A stretch of DNA of 64,000 nucleotides from Hungatella hathewayi (GCA_025149285.1 CP102274.1:2061501-2125500), one strand, 5' to 3'; positions 50,679 to 59,775 are shown, counted from the stretch's first letter. The notes: generated from the sequence alone by a model not told the origin. Numbers and translations are program-made.

Positions 50679-52045
50679 GCGGTTTGATTATAGATTGCTT
50701 TGCCGGTGGCGGCGGGGCAAGTGTGGGTATAGAAATGGCACTGGGGCGGCCGGTTGATATAGCTATCAATCATGATCCGCAGGCGATTCGGATGCACAAA
50801 GTCAATCATCCGGATACGCTGCATCTGACCGAGGATATATTTAAGGTCGATCTTAAAAAGTATGTTGCTGGCCGCCATGTAGCACTTATGTGGGCCTCTC
50901 CAGATTGTACCAGTCATAGCAAGGCAAAAGGAGGTCAGCCGCGTAACAAGGGGCTTAGAATTCTGCCATGGGCGGTGTACAAGCACGCTAAAGCAATTCT
51001 TCCCGATGTTATCTTGATGGAAAACGTCGAGGAAATACAGCAGTGGGGACCGCTAGACGAGGCAGGGCACCCAATAAAAGAAAGAGCCGGAGAGGACTAC
51101 AAACGATTCATAGCGGCCATGAAACGATTGGGATATGATTTTGACAGCCGGGAACTGGTAGCGGCAGATTACGGAGCGCCGACAACGCGGAAGCGATGGT
51201 ATGCAATCTTCCGCAGAGACGGGAATGTGATTACATGGCCGGAGCCAACACACAGTAAGAGCGGAGCAGATGGCCGGCTGAAGTGGCTGGAATGTGGGGA
51301 TTATATTGATTGGTCAGATTTGGGGCGTTCCATATTTGACCGTCCACGGCCGCTGGCAGATGCCACCATGAAACGGATAGCAAACGGATACGTTAAGTAT
51401 GTTGTTAACAATCCGCAACCGTACATAGTTAACAATCAGAGCGCCGTTTCCTTTATGATCCAGTATCACGGAGAAACACGGGAAGGTGATTCGCGCGGCC
51501 AACTGCTGACGGAGCCGATAAAGACAATTGATACCAGCAACCGGTATGGTCTGGTTACGGCATTTGTCACTAAATTTTATAAATCCGGGACAGGCCAGAT
51601 GTGCGAGGAGCCATTACATACCATCACCACATCACCGGGGCATTTCGGGCTTATATCTGCATTCTTGATTAAGTATTACGGTACTGGTTGCGGTCAGGAA
51701 GCTGGGCGGCCGTTGGGAACGATAACAACAAAGGATAGATTCGGGTTAGTAAATGTGATAACGGACATAGATGGAGAACAGTATATCTTGAAAGATATCT
51801 TCCTCCGTATGCTGAAACCAGAGGAACTTAAGAGAATGCAGGGATTTCCGGAGGATTACATACTTAACCATGACATAGAGGGCAAGCCGTACCCCGTCGG
51901 GGAACAGGTGGCGCGGATCGGGAATAGCGTGGTGCCGATAATGGCGCAGGCACTGGTATCTGCAAACTGTCCGTATCTCAAAGTCGGCGAAAGAATGCCG
52001 AATATGAGGATCGACGACAGCCACGAACAACTACGGTTTGCTTAA
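50675..52045 (+). CDS. Cytosine-C5 DNA methyltransferase
   Basis: 456 residues from ATG 50675. Motif I IDCFAGGGGASVGIE, motif IV ASPDCTSHSKAKGG (PDC in place of the common PCQ but keeping the catalytic Cys), motif VI ENVEEI, motif VIII RKRWYAIF, motif X GNSVVP. The target-recognition region (about 215-390) carries repeated EPLHTITTSPGHFGL-like text. No restriction enzyme is nearby, so it is an orphan phage methylase. Confidence 0.93.
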   Translation: MSGLIIDCFAGGGGASVGIEMALGRPVDIAINHDPQAIRMHKVNHPDTLHLTEDIFKVDLKKYVAGRHVALMWASPDCTSHSKAKGGQPRNKGLRILPWAVYKHAKAILPDVILMENVEEIQQWGPLDEAGHPIKERAGEDYKRFIAAMKRLGYDFDSRELVAADYGAPTTRKRWYAIFRRDGNVITWPEPTHSKSGADGRLKWLECGDYIDWSDLGRSIFDRPRPLADATMKRIANGYVKYVVNNPQPYIVNNQSAVSFMIQYHGETREGDSRGQLLTEPIKTIDTSNRYGLVTAFVTKFYKSGTGQMCEEPLHTITTSPGHFGLISAFLIKYYGTGCGQEAGRPLGTITTKDRFGLVNVITDIDGEQYILKDIFLRMLKPEELKRMQGFPEDYILNHDIEGKPYPVGEQVARIGNSVVPIMAQALVSANCPYLKVGERMPNMRIDDSHEQLRFA

Positions 52046-52074
52046 CAAAACGATCATTTAGTGGAGGAATAACC

Positions 52075-52206
52075 ATGTTTGAAAAAGGTGATTTTGAGTG
52101 GTGTGAAGAGTGCATGTGCGAGAATTGTGAAAATAGCGATTGCGATAATTATCAATGTAAAAATTGTGACGGAACCCGTGAAGAGCATTGCCCCACTTAC
52201 ATTTAG
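52075..52206 (+). CDS. Tiny Cys-rich phage protein
   Basis: 43 residues with nine cysteines in C-x2-C and related spacings (CEECMCENCENSDC, CKNC). Probably metal-binding. GTGGAGG precedes the ATG. Confidence 0.55.
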   Translation: MFEKGDFEWCEECMCENCENSDCDNYQCKNCDGTREEHCPTYI

Positions 52207-52225
52207 TGAAAGAAGGTGAAAAACA

Positions 52226-52501
52226 GTGATAAGAACAAGTAAAGTGAGTTCATATTGTTCTGTTTGCGGGAAGGAAATATCGTTAAAAGGGAATGATTTG
52301 AACCAGATATTTATACACCCATTACACGCATTAAAGCATGAAATCCATTTATGGAGAACACACCGCAGAAGGATGTTGAAGGTAAGTGATTTGCTAAAAT
52401 GTCTAATTCAGGTGGCAATCGGATTTTTATTAAGAATCGTGATGATTATATTATGGATTGTTACTTTCCCATTTTGGGCAATCCATGAGTTTTGCGCCTA
52501 A
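52226..52501 (+). CDS. Zinc-finger plus membrane-helix small protein
   Basis: 91 residues, GTG start. N-terminal CSVCGKEI, a His-rich middle, and a C-terminal membrane segment (VAIGFLLRIVMIILWIVTFP). Unknown. Confidence 0.55.
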   Translation: MIRTSKVSSYCSVCGKEISLKGNDLNQIFIHPLHALKHEIHLWRTHRRRMLKVSDLLKCLIQVAIGFLLRIVMIILWIVTFPFWAIHEFCA

Positions 52502-52554
52502 ATCGAGATTGAGAAAAACTTACGGAGTAATACACAGGGAAAGGAGCGGCCGGC

Positions 52555-52722
52555 ATGGCAAGACCGAGAAAAGCAGAAGGAGAGAAATACATACGGCAGG
52601 ATATAAGCATGGAGCCGGGACAGTTTAGGCGGCTGATGGCCTATTGCCAGCGTGAGGACCGCTCCATCTCCTGGGTGATCCGAAAGGCGCTGGAAATGTT
52701 TTTAGTGTGTAGTGATACATAA
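52555..52722 (+). CDS. Ribbon-helix-helix (CopG/Arc-like) protein
   Basis: 55 residues: YIRQDISMEPGQFRRLMAYC then RSISWVIRKALEMFL, the usual strand-helix-helix order. Probably a small DNA-binding regulator. AAAGGAGC precedes the ATG. Confidence 0.7.
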   Translation: MARPRKAEGEKYIRQDISMEPGQFRRLMAYCQREDRSISWVIRKALEMFLVCSDT

Positions 52723-52774
52723 CGATACGCAACTAAATCGAGATTTATCGAACGAAAGAAAGAGAGGATATAAG

Positions 52775-52978
52775 ATGGGATTAATAGATGCATTCGGAAA
52801 AGAAGATAGAGTAGAGGTTACATTTTCTGCTTTCTATGAACTGATGAAAGGCTGTGCAGAAAGAGACTTCCTTGCTAAAGGCATAATGTGTAATGTACCA
52901 CATCGGTATATGCGCGAGATGGTCACTGGAAAATCAGAAGATGAAGGCAATGACAATGATCGGGTAGAAGACAACTGA
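52775..52978 (+). CDS. Small phage protein, paralogue of the one at 49096
   Basis: 67 residues: MGLIDAFGKEDRVEVTFSAF and VPHRYMREMVTG, clearly related to the protein at 49096-49299. GAGAGGATAT precedes the ATG. Function unknown. Confidence 0.6.
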   Translation: MGLIDAFGKEDRVEVTFSAFYELMKGCAERDFLAKGIMCNVPHRYMREMVTGKSEDEGNDNDRVEDN

Positions 52979-53006
52979 CATTTTCCGAACGAAGGGAGGA
53001 GATCCG

Positions 53007-53174
53007 ATGATAAAACAAATGGACGAGATGGTGTCCGGCCTGGCAGCTGCACGACGTAGGACCAGGCGGATCATGAGATATTGGGGTAGAACTATAGAAA
53101 TGGTCATTGTAGCGATTACGATGCCGATCCGGGTGATTCCGTATTCGATATACAGAAGGAGACGCCATGGATAG
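53007..53174 (+). CDS. Small basic amphipathic phage protein
   Basis: 55 residues; Arg-rich (AAARRRTRRIMRYWG) with a hydrophobic stretch MVIVAITMPIRVIPYSI. GGGAGGAG precedes the ATG. Unknown. Confidence 0.5.
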   Translation: MIKQMDEMVSGLAAARRRTRRIMRYWGRTIEMVIVAITMPIRVIPYSIYRRRRHG

Positions 53175-53358
53175 AAAAGAAGAACATGCAATAGCCCTTC
53201 AGTCGGCACAGGCCAGAGCGGCAAAGCAGGAATACATACTGAAAGGGCCTAGGCCAGAGACACACAGCGCGACGATGCCGGCCTACTGCTACACACCGGC
53301 GTGTCCGGATCCAAAGTTACGGGCGCCGATCTGGAGGAGGAACAAACATGGCATTTAG
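53167..53358 (+). CDS. Small phage protein, unknown
   Basis: 63 residues; MDRKEEHAIALQSAQARAAK helix then Pro-rich AYCYTPACPDPKL. Overlaps neighbours by 8 and 11 bases. Confidence 0.5.
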   Translation: MDRKEEHAIALQSAQARAAKQEYILKGPRPETHSATMPAYCYTPACPDPKLRAPIWRRNKHGI

Positions 53359-53629
53359 CAAAAAGTATGAAGTATATGATCGTGGCGCCCTGCTGGGTCA
53401 GTACTATGCTGATGAAGTATCGGAGCTTATCGGGATCCCGTTGAGAAGAGTTTCGGCCTATGCGGCCAGCGGGGCCAGATTTTTAAGACGGTATACGATT
53501 GAGGCAGTGGACGATACTGAGCCAGGGTGGGCCGAGGAGTGGGATCGGGTTAGGATCGAGAAACTGGCATGGTTAAGAGGAGGTGGAGCCGTTGGACAAA
53601 GAGGTACTGGAGCAGTACAGCAGCCTTAA
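53348..53629 (+). CDS. HTH-like small phage protein
   Basis: 93 residues; ADEVSELIGIPLRRVSAYAA resembles a helix-turn-helix of the kind that reads short phage sites. GGAGGAAC precedes the ATG. The 3' end overlaps the late regulator by 38 bases. Confidence 0.6.
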   Translation: MAFSKKYEVYDRGALLGQYYADEVSELIGIPLRRVSAYAASGARFLRRYTIEAVDDTEPGWAEEWDRVRIEKLAWLRGGGAVGQRGTGAVQQP

Positions 53630-54035
53630 GGCAGAGTACCTGGATTTGCAGGACGAGATCAGGAAACTGGAAAAGCAGATCCGAAAGATGGAAACGAGCC
53701 GGTGCCAGGTGTCGGACTCCGTTAAGGGGACGCGGCCTGATGGGACATATGGCAGTATCACGATAACCGGCTTTCCTGTTCCGGATTATTACCGGCGGAA
53801 GAAGCTGCTGGAGAAACGCAAGGCAAATCTGTCTAAGTTTGAGTTGCAGTTATTGGAGCTGACGAACGATGTCGACGACTACATAAACAGCCTGGCCGAT
53901 TCCAGAATGCGGCGCATGATAAGATATAAGTTTTTTGATGAGCTGTCTTGGGTTCAGGTGGCGCATCGCATGGGAGGGAAGTATACGGCGGATAGTTGTC
54001 GGAAGCAAATTGAAAGATTTTTGGAAGAAAAATAA
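53592..54035 (+). CDS. Late-gene transcription regulator (RinA/ArpU/DUF1492-like)
   Basis: 147 residues from a TTG at 53592, 8 bases after GGAGG (GTG at 53583 touches the site). N-terminal coiled coil (SLKAEYLDLQDEIRKLEKQI), C-terminal sigma-region-4-like HTH: RMRRMIRYKFFDELSWVQVA then DSCRKQIERFLEE. The gene just ahead of the packaging genes in Firmicutes phages is usually such a late activator. Confidence 0.78.
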   Translation: MDKEVLEQYSSLKAEYLDLQDEIRKLEKQIRKMETSRCQVSDSVKGTRPDGTYGSITITGFPVPDYYRRKKLLEKRKANLSKFELQLLELTNDVDDYINSLADSRMRRMIRYKFFDELSWVQVAHRMGGKYTADSCRKQIERFLEEK

Positions 54036-54249
54036 GTTTGTCCGTTTTGTCCGCTTGAAGTGTGATACACTTTAAACTGGAAGATCTGAAAAACGGATTT
54101 CCTCCCCCAATTGACGGCCGCCGGCTTTTACCGGTCGGTGGCTGATTTATCCTTCATAATTCATGTTTCTCCCTAAGAAGCACCTGTCGCAAGATGGGTG
54201 TTTTCTTTTGTCAAATTTTGTGGTAGGATGAAAGAAATTTTGAGGAGAT
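54036..54249 (+). other. Late promoter/packaging-region intergenic stretch
   Basis: 214 bases without a gene. It contains GTGTGATACACTT (54060-54072), a short dyad; GCCGCCGG/CCGGTCGG pairing near 54117-54136; and CACCTGTCGCAAGATGGGTG with TTTTCTTTT (54181-54208), probably a terminator. Late promoter and cos/pac sites would be expected here, but none can be named. Confidence 0.4.
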
Positions 54250-54780
54250 ATGAAAATGTTAGGATTAATAATAAATTCCACTGCAACACCGCCTAATATT
54301 GATGGAATAAAGACAGATGCAAGCATAACGATTTTAGTTGTAATAGCTGTAATTGCACTAATTTCCCCAATATTTGTTGCTACTATAAATAACCATTTTC
54401 AACGAAAAAACCATTTATTAGATTTAGAAAATGATTTTTTGAAGTTTCAGTATAATTCATACTATTTAAAGGCAACAGAAGCATTCGATAATATGTTAAA
54501 GTCTGTTGGCCTTTTTCTGGGAGACGCAACGGATTTGGATAAATATGCTAAAGCCATTTCCTGTATTAATGTCGCCTATGCTTATTGTGATGAAGAACTA
54601 GCTGGAAGGCTAGATACTTTGCGGATGGAGCTCGGTCAATTTACAGGCGATGTGACAGATGGATCGGGAGATTCTAAAGGGAGTTTTGCGGATTCGTCAG
54701 AGGCATTAAAGGCAGTAGCGATTTATATTAGTAGATACAATAGAGAGTTTTTTAAAATTGAAAAGAATGAGAGGTGGTGA
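54250..54780 (+). CDS. Membrane-anchored protein, possible moron
   Basis: 176 residues. One membrane helix near 27-48 (ITILVVIAVIALISPIFVAT), then a cytosolic helical domain rich in acidic and aromatic residues. Base composition is more AT-rich than the flanking terminase and regulator genes. It sits between the late regulator and terminase, and a terminator-like hairpin precedes it. That is a common spot for cargo genes, including exclusion or defence factors, but no family is recognised. Confidence 0.65.
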   Translation: MKMLGLIINSTATPPNIDGIKTDASITILVVIAVIALISPIFVATINNHFQRKNHLLDLENDFLKFQYNSYYLKATEAFDNMLKSVGLFLGDATDLDKYAKAISCINVAYAYCDEELAGRLDTLRMELGQFTGDVTDGSGDSKGSFADSSEALKAVAIYISRYNREFFKIEKNERW

Positions 54781-54824
54781 TTTTCACTGCCTCTTTTATT
54801 TTAGCCAGATAGGAAGGTGAGGTG

Positions 54825-56468
54825 ATGGCAAACAATGAAAACTTAAACGGACACGGATTCCATGAACGAACAACGGAAGAACAGCGAGCAATAGCAATCG
54901 CCGGAGGAAAGGCTTCGGGAGAGGCACGGCGCCGGAAAGCAAACTTCCGTCGTACATTAAATATGCTTCTGACGGCAGAGATTGATAGCCCGGAATGGAC
55001 GCCGGTGCTGGAAGCTCTTGGGCTGGAGAGCACATTGGAGAGTGCCGTCAATGCTGCCGTTATTAAGAAGGCGTTGGCCGGCAATGTGAAAGCCTATGAG
55101 GCGATCCGTGACACGCTGGGTCAGACGCTCAAGTCCGATCTGGACATAGAGGAGCAGCTGGCAAAGATCGTCCACCTTAAGGCTCAGGCCGATGCATTAC
55201 AACCGAATAGAGACAATGATCAACCGGTAAAGTACACAGGGATTCCATCAAACATGATAGCCCCGGTATTTGCTCCGGTTGTTTTTGATATCCAGGAGCA
55301 TGGTCATACGGAATATGTCTTCCCTGGCGGCCGTGGCTCCACGAAGTCGTCCTTTATATCCCTTGAAGTGATCGACCTCATCATGAACAATGACCAGATG
55401 CACGCTGTTGTCATGCGTCAGGTCGCAGATACGCTGAGAGGATCTGTGTACCAACAGATTCTATGGGCCATTGAGGCTTTGGAGCTTTCGGAGGAGTTTC
55501 ACGCAACTGTCAGCCCTATGGAGATCACCCGGATCAGTACCGGACAGAAGATCTACTTCCGTGGAGCCGATGATCCAGGCAAGGTCAAGTCCATCAAGGT
55601 GCCGTTTGGATACATTGGTATCCTGTGGCTGGAGGAGTTAGATCAGTTTGTGGGACCTGAGTCAGTCCGTAAGATTGAGCAGTCAGTGATTCGTGGTGGC
55701 GAGGTGGCTTATATCTTTAAGTCATTTAATCCTCCGAAGACGGCCAGTAACTGGGCCAACAAGTATATCAAGGTACCAAAGGCGTCCAGGCTGGTGACAG
55801 AGAGTACCTATCTGGACGTGCCACCTAAGTGGCTGGGGAAACCATTCCTCGATGAAGCTGAGTTCTTAAAAGAGGTCAATCCTGATGCTTATGACAATGA
55901 GTATATGGGCGTTGCAAACGGCAGCGGAGGCAGCGTATTTGATAATGTGACTATCCGGAAGATAACCGATGAGGAGATTGCTCAGTTTGACCATGTTCTT
56001 AATGGTGTTGACTGGGGCTGGTATCCTGATCTGTATGCATTTGTGCGAGTGCATTATGATCCCGCACGGCTACGGTTGTACATCTGGCAGGAATATACCT
56101 GTAATAAGCAGAGCAACCGGAAGACAGCAGACAAGCTGATTGAGATGGGGATTACAGGTAATGATCTGATTACCTGTGACAGCGCTGAGAACAAGTCTGT
56201 GGGAGATTATAAGTCCTATGGGCTTTTGGCCCGGGAAGCTGACAAAGGCCCGGGAAGTCGTGAATACTCCTTTAAGTGGCTGCAATCCCTTCGGGAGATC
56301 ATTATTGATAATGTCAGGTGCCCCGTGGCAGCTCAGGAGTTCCTTGATTATGAATATGAACGGGATAAGGAAGGCAATGTGATCAGCGGTTATCCAGACG
56401 GAAATGATCACTGCATTGATGCTACCAGATACGCTACTAACCGGATCTGGAAAAAGAAGGGCCAGTAA
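54825..56468 (+). CDS. Terminase: small-subunit-like N-terminus fused to large subunit
   Basis: 547 residues from ATG 54825. Residues 1-130 (GGKASGEARRRKANFRRTLN, AVIKKALAGNVKAYEAIRDT) resemble a stand-alone small-terminase-type protein. Residues 140-547 are a PBSX-type large subunit: Walker A-like GGRGSTKSS near 170, Walker B ILWLEELDQF near 267, and nuclease residues in GVDWGWYPDLYAF and NDHCIDATRY. Packages DNA into proheads. A joined TerS/TerL is unusual. Confidence 0.88.
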   Translation: MANNENLNGHGFHERTTEEQRAIAIAGGKASGEARRRKANFRRTLNMLLTAEIDSPEWTPVLEALGLESTLESAVNAAVIKKALAGNVKAYEAIRDTLGQTLKSDLDIEEQLAKIVHLKAQADALQPNRDNDQPVKYTGIPSNMIAPVFAPVVFDIQEHGHTEYVFPGGRGSTKSSFISLEVIDLIMNNDQMHAVVMRQVADTLRGSVYQQILWAIEALELSEEFHATVSPMEITRISTGQKIYFRGADDPGKVKSIKVPFGYIGILWLEELDQFVGPESVRKIEQSVIRGGEVAYIFKSFNPPKTASNWANKYIKVPKASRLVTESTYLDVPPKWLGKPFLDEAEFLKEVNPDAYDNEYMGVANGSGGSVFDNVTIRKITDEEIAQFDHVLNGVDWGWYPDLYAFVRVHYDPARLRLYIWQEYTCNKQSNRKTADKLIEMGITGNDLITCDSAENKSVGDYKSYGLLAREADKGPGSREYSFKWLQSLREIIIDNVRCPVAAQEFLDYEYERDKEGNVISGYPDGNDHCIDATRYATNRIWKKKGQ

Positions 56469-56483
56469 AAGGCAGGTGATAGA

Positions 56484-57857
56484 GTGTTTGAACGAATTAA
56501 AAATATAGTGAAGGGGGTGTACCGGAGAATGTTTTCGATCAAGACATTAAAAGAACTGTTCGGGCAGGACATTGCGATCAGTCAGGATATGATATCAGCT
56601 ATAGAAAAATGGGGATCCATGTACCGGGGGCAGGCTCCATGGGTAGATGAGCAGGTAGACTCCCTTCAAATCGAACAGGGAATCTGCCGTGAGTTTGCAA
56701 ACGTCTGTCTGAATGAGATGGAATCCAGTATATCTGTTGAGCCGCTGGACAAGATCTATCAATCTGCTGTCAGGGATTTAAATGAGAACCTGCAGAGCGG
56801 CCTTGCCCTTGGATCCTTTTGCATTAAACCACTAGGAGAAGATAAGGTGGAATACATTACGCAGGAACGGTTCATTCCTCTGAAGTTTGATGCGCGCGGC
56901 AGGCTAACTCGGGTAGCGTTTGTTGACGTTAAAAAGGTAGCAGATTACGATTATTTTATCCGCTTTGAAGTTCATACCTGGGAAGAGACCAGAGTACTTA
57001 ATATTCAGAATCTTGCGTATCGGTCCAGTGACATGGCGAGCATCGGAAGGTCTGTACCACTTAGTATGGTGCCGGAATGGGCGGAGCTCCCCGAAAATAT
57101 AAATTATGCCGGAGTGGAGCGGCCAGACTTCGGCTATTACCGGAACCCTATCAAGAATGAAGTGGACGGTTCCCCATGCGGGGTATCAGTATATCAATCA
57201 GCAACTAATTTGATCAAAAAGACAGATATACAATTCGGTCGTTTGGATTGGGAGTTTGAGAGCGGAGAGCGTGTCGTGCATGTGGATGTCACCGCGCTGC
57301 AGGAAGCACCTACTCTGGGACAAGATGGTAGGACGCGATATGAAATGCCAAAGCTCAACAAGCGGCTATATCGCGGACTGAACCTTTCCGGAGGATCGAA
57401 CGGGGAAGAGTTGTATAAGGAGTACAGCCCTGAGTTGCGGGACCAGAATATTATCAATGGCCTGAATGCTTACCTGCGGCGGATTGAGTTTAACGTCTGC
57501 CTGTCCTATGGTGACTTATCAGACGTCAATGACGTGGATAAAACAGCTACGGAGGCGAAGATCGCAAAGAAACGGAAATATAACATGGTGAAAGCAATCC
57601 AGTCCAACCTTAAAGACTGCCTGGAGGATCTGGCCTATGCTTTGGCCTTTTACAATGGCATGACCCGAAGTGGATATGAATTCCTGTGCACCTTTAAGGA
57701 CAGTATCCTGGTTGATGAGGAAGAGGAGCGCCGGCAGGATAGGCAAGACCTGGCAGCTGGAATCATGAGGCCAGAAGAATACCGGGCGAAGTGGTACGGC
57801 GAGACGTTGGAGGAGGCAGCTAAGAACCTGCCGGAACCGGCGATGGTAGAGGAGTGA
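56484..57857 (+). CDS. Phage portal protein
   Basis: 457 residues, GTG start after AGGTGATAG. Pattern of SPP1 gp6-like portals from Gram-positive siphoviruses: N-terminal KELFGQDIAISQDMISAIEK, C-terminal EEERRQDRQDLAAGIMRPEE (helical crown/tail). Forms the dodecameric DNA channel at one capsid vertex. Followed by the minor head gene. Confidence 0.88.
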   Translation: MFERIKNIVKGVYRRMFSIKTLKELFGQDIAISQDMISAIEKWGSMYRGQAPWVDEQVDSLQIEQGICREFANVCLNEMESSISVEPLDKIYQSAVRDLNENLQSGLALGSFCIKPLGEDKVEYITQERFIPLKFDARGRLTRVAFVDVKKVADYDYFIRFEVHTWEETRVLNIQNLAYRSSDMASIGRSVPLSMVPEWAELPENINYAGVERPDFGYYRNPIKNEVDGSPCGVSVYQSATNLIKKTDIQFGRLDWEFESGERVVHVDVTALQEAPTLGQDGRTRYEMPKLNKRLYRGLNLSGGSNGEELYKEYSPELRDQNIINGLNAYLRRIEFNVCLSYGDLSDVNDVDKTATEAKIAKKRKYNMVKAIQSNLKDCLEDLAYALAFYNGMTRSGYEFLCTFKDSILVDEEEERRQDRQDLAAGIMRPEEYRAKWYGETLEEAAKNLPEPAMVEE

Positions 57858-57862
57858 GATAG

Positions 57863-59635
57863 ATGACGCCTGATGAATTGGAGAAGCTGCCGAAGCCATT
57901 GGAGCGCACCATGACAGCGCTGGAGTTGTCAATCATGGCCGAGATCGTAGAGCGGATTAAGGAGGCAGCGCAGATCACACCGGTTACTGACTGGCTGATC
58001 ACTCGGCTCATTGCAATTGGGAATAGCAAGGTCATGATCAAGAAGATCATAGGAGAGGCTATCAAGACAGCCGAGATGCAGATTGATGAGATCTACAGGC
58101 AGGCAGCCAGATCCGATTACGTCCGTAACCGGGAAATCTACGAGGCCGTCGGCCGGGACTATCTACCCTACGAGGATAATAATTGGCTACAACAGGCCGT
58201 AGAGGCCGCCAGGCGGCAGACGAAAGACAGTCTAAGGCCGATGGAAAATATTACTCAGACTACAGGGTTTAACGTTCAGATGGGGCATGGAAAGAAGGTA
58301 TTCACGCCGCTCTCTGAGTATTTAGAACGCAGCTTAGACAAGGCCATGCTGGGGATCACAACCGGGGCCAAGACATACAGTCAGGCCATCGGCGAGGTGA
58401 TTGATGAGATGACGGCCAGCGGGATCCGCACTGTGGACTATGCATCTGGCAAGTCTGACCGGATCGAGGTGGCAGCCAGACGGGCAGTGATGACCGGAGT
58501 GGCCCAGATGACGAAGCAGGTAAGCGATAAGAATGCGGAGGAACTTGGAACGGATCACTGGGAGGTGGACTGGCATATGGGAGCCAGGAACACTGGTACC
58601 GGATACCTCAATCACCAAAGCTGGCAGGGCAAAGTATACAGTACCGAGGAGATTCGGACCATCTGCGGAGAGGGCGAGATGCTGGGATTCGCCGGAATCA
58701 ACTGCTATCACATCAAGTCCCCGTTTCTTCCGGGGATCAGCAAGCGCAAATACACGGATGAGTGGCTGGCGGAGCAGAACCGGAAGGAGAACGAGAAGAA
58801 GCCTTACCGCGGCCGCGAGTACGACACATACGGCGCCCTGCAATACCAACGCCGATTGGAGCGCACGATCCGGAAGCAGAAGCAGGACGTTGAGTTGTTG
58901 AAGACGGCCGGAGCAGACAAGAAGGATATTATGGAAGCCAGGAGCCGGCTGAGGCTTACGGATAAGCACTATGTGGATTTTTCAAAACAGTTTGATCTTC
59001 CGCAACAACGGGAACGCTTGCGAATTGCGAACAAAGGTACTGAAGGTGAGCATGGAATCACATCTAAGAAGGGAGCTTCTGGATCTGAAAGCAGGGTAGA
59101 CTTAGAATATATAAACTCCTCAGAATATAAAGCAAAATTTAGCCAGATCACAGATAATGCAAAAGTGAATGAGAGTATATATCAGAGAGCTAAGGCAATG
59201 CTGACACATCGAAGTGGGACCGATAAAGAAGACATGTACCTTTTAGATAGGAATGATGGAAAGATTATTGGTCTGCAAACCGGAGGGAAAACCGATTATG
59301 AAGTTGAGTACAATAAAAGCTTAACAGATGCGGTAAATAATAGTAAGCCATATTCTTTAATTAGTATACACAACCATTCAACAAACCGGCCGCCGACAGG
59401 AAAGGATTTTACATCTAATGGTCTACATAGGTATGCGCTGGGCGTCGTGGCCTGTCATGACGGAACCGTATATACCTATAAGGTTGGAACGCGTATATTC
59501 ACATCAGGATTATTTGATGGAAGGGTTGAAAAATATATGAAGACGCCATATAATATGAGTGAGATGGACGCACATTTGAGAGTCTTAGAAGAATTCGTGA
59601 ATGAATATGGTATAGAATGGAAGGTGATTACTTGA
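57863..59635 (+). CDS. Minor head protein (SPP1 gp7-like) with C-terminal JAB/JAMM-like domain
   Basis: 590 residues. Residues 1-370 are a minor capsid/head morphogenesis protein (TGAKTYSQAIGEVIDEMTAS, ...HWEVDWHMGARNTG). The last 190 residues are different and more AT-rich: a RadC/JAB-like core with IHNHSTNRPPTGKDF, giving H503, H505 and D515 in an H-x-H...D metal site, preceded by YLLDRNDGKIIGL. Such C-terminal swaps on gp7-like proteins resemble polymorphic-toxin tips. It may act on the host after DNA entry or be a structural protease (inference). Overlaps the next start. Confidence 0.82.
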   Translation: MTPDELEKLPKPLERTMTALELSIMAEIVERIKEAAQITPVTDWLITRLIAIGNSKVMIKKIIGEAIKTAEMQIDEIYRQAARSDYVRNREIYEAVGRDYLPYEDNNWLQQAVEAARRQTKDSLRPMENITQTTGFNVQMGHGKKVFTPLSEYLERSLDKAMLGITTGAKTYSQAIGEVIDEMTASGIRTVDYASGKSDRIEVAARRAVMTGVAQMTKQVSDKNAEELGTDHWEVDWHMGARNTGTGYLNHQSWQGKVYSTEEIRTICGEGEMLGFAGINCYHIKSPFLPGISKRKYTDEWLAEQNRKENEKKPYRGREYDTYGALQYQRRLERTIRKQKQDVELLKTAGADKKDIMEARSRLRLTDKHYVDFSKQFDLPQQRERLRIANKGTEGEHGITSKKGASGSESRVDLEYINSSEYKAKFSQITDNAKVNESIYQRAKAMLTHRSGTDKEDMYLLDRNDGKIIGLQTGGKTDYEVEYNKSLTDAVNNSKPYSLISIHNHSTNRPPTGKDFTSNGLHRYALGVVACHDGTVYTYKVGTRIFTSGLFDGRVEKYMKTPYNMSEMDAHLRVLEEFVNEYGIEWKVIT

Positions 59636-59775
59636 AAAAAGGAAATAGTTTCAGTTACTATGACGGCCCGGTGAAAGACAGCGGACGAACGTTAGAAGAG
59701 ATTGAAGAAGCAATCGAGAAAGAAAAAGAAAGATGCGACGGAATGACGTCGTGGAGCGAAGCATTCGAAGAATAA
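59632..59775 (+). CDS. Tiny acidic protein after the JAB-tailed head gene
   Basis: 47 residues from a TTG overlapping the previous stop; rich in Glu/Lys (TLEEIEEAIEKEKERCDG). AAGGTGATT precedes. It is in position to be an immunity-type partner of the JAB-like domain, but this is only positional. Confidence 0.5.
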   Translation: MKKGNSFSYYDGPVKDSGRTLEEIEEAIEKEKERCDGMTSWSEAFEE

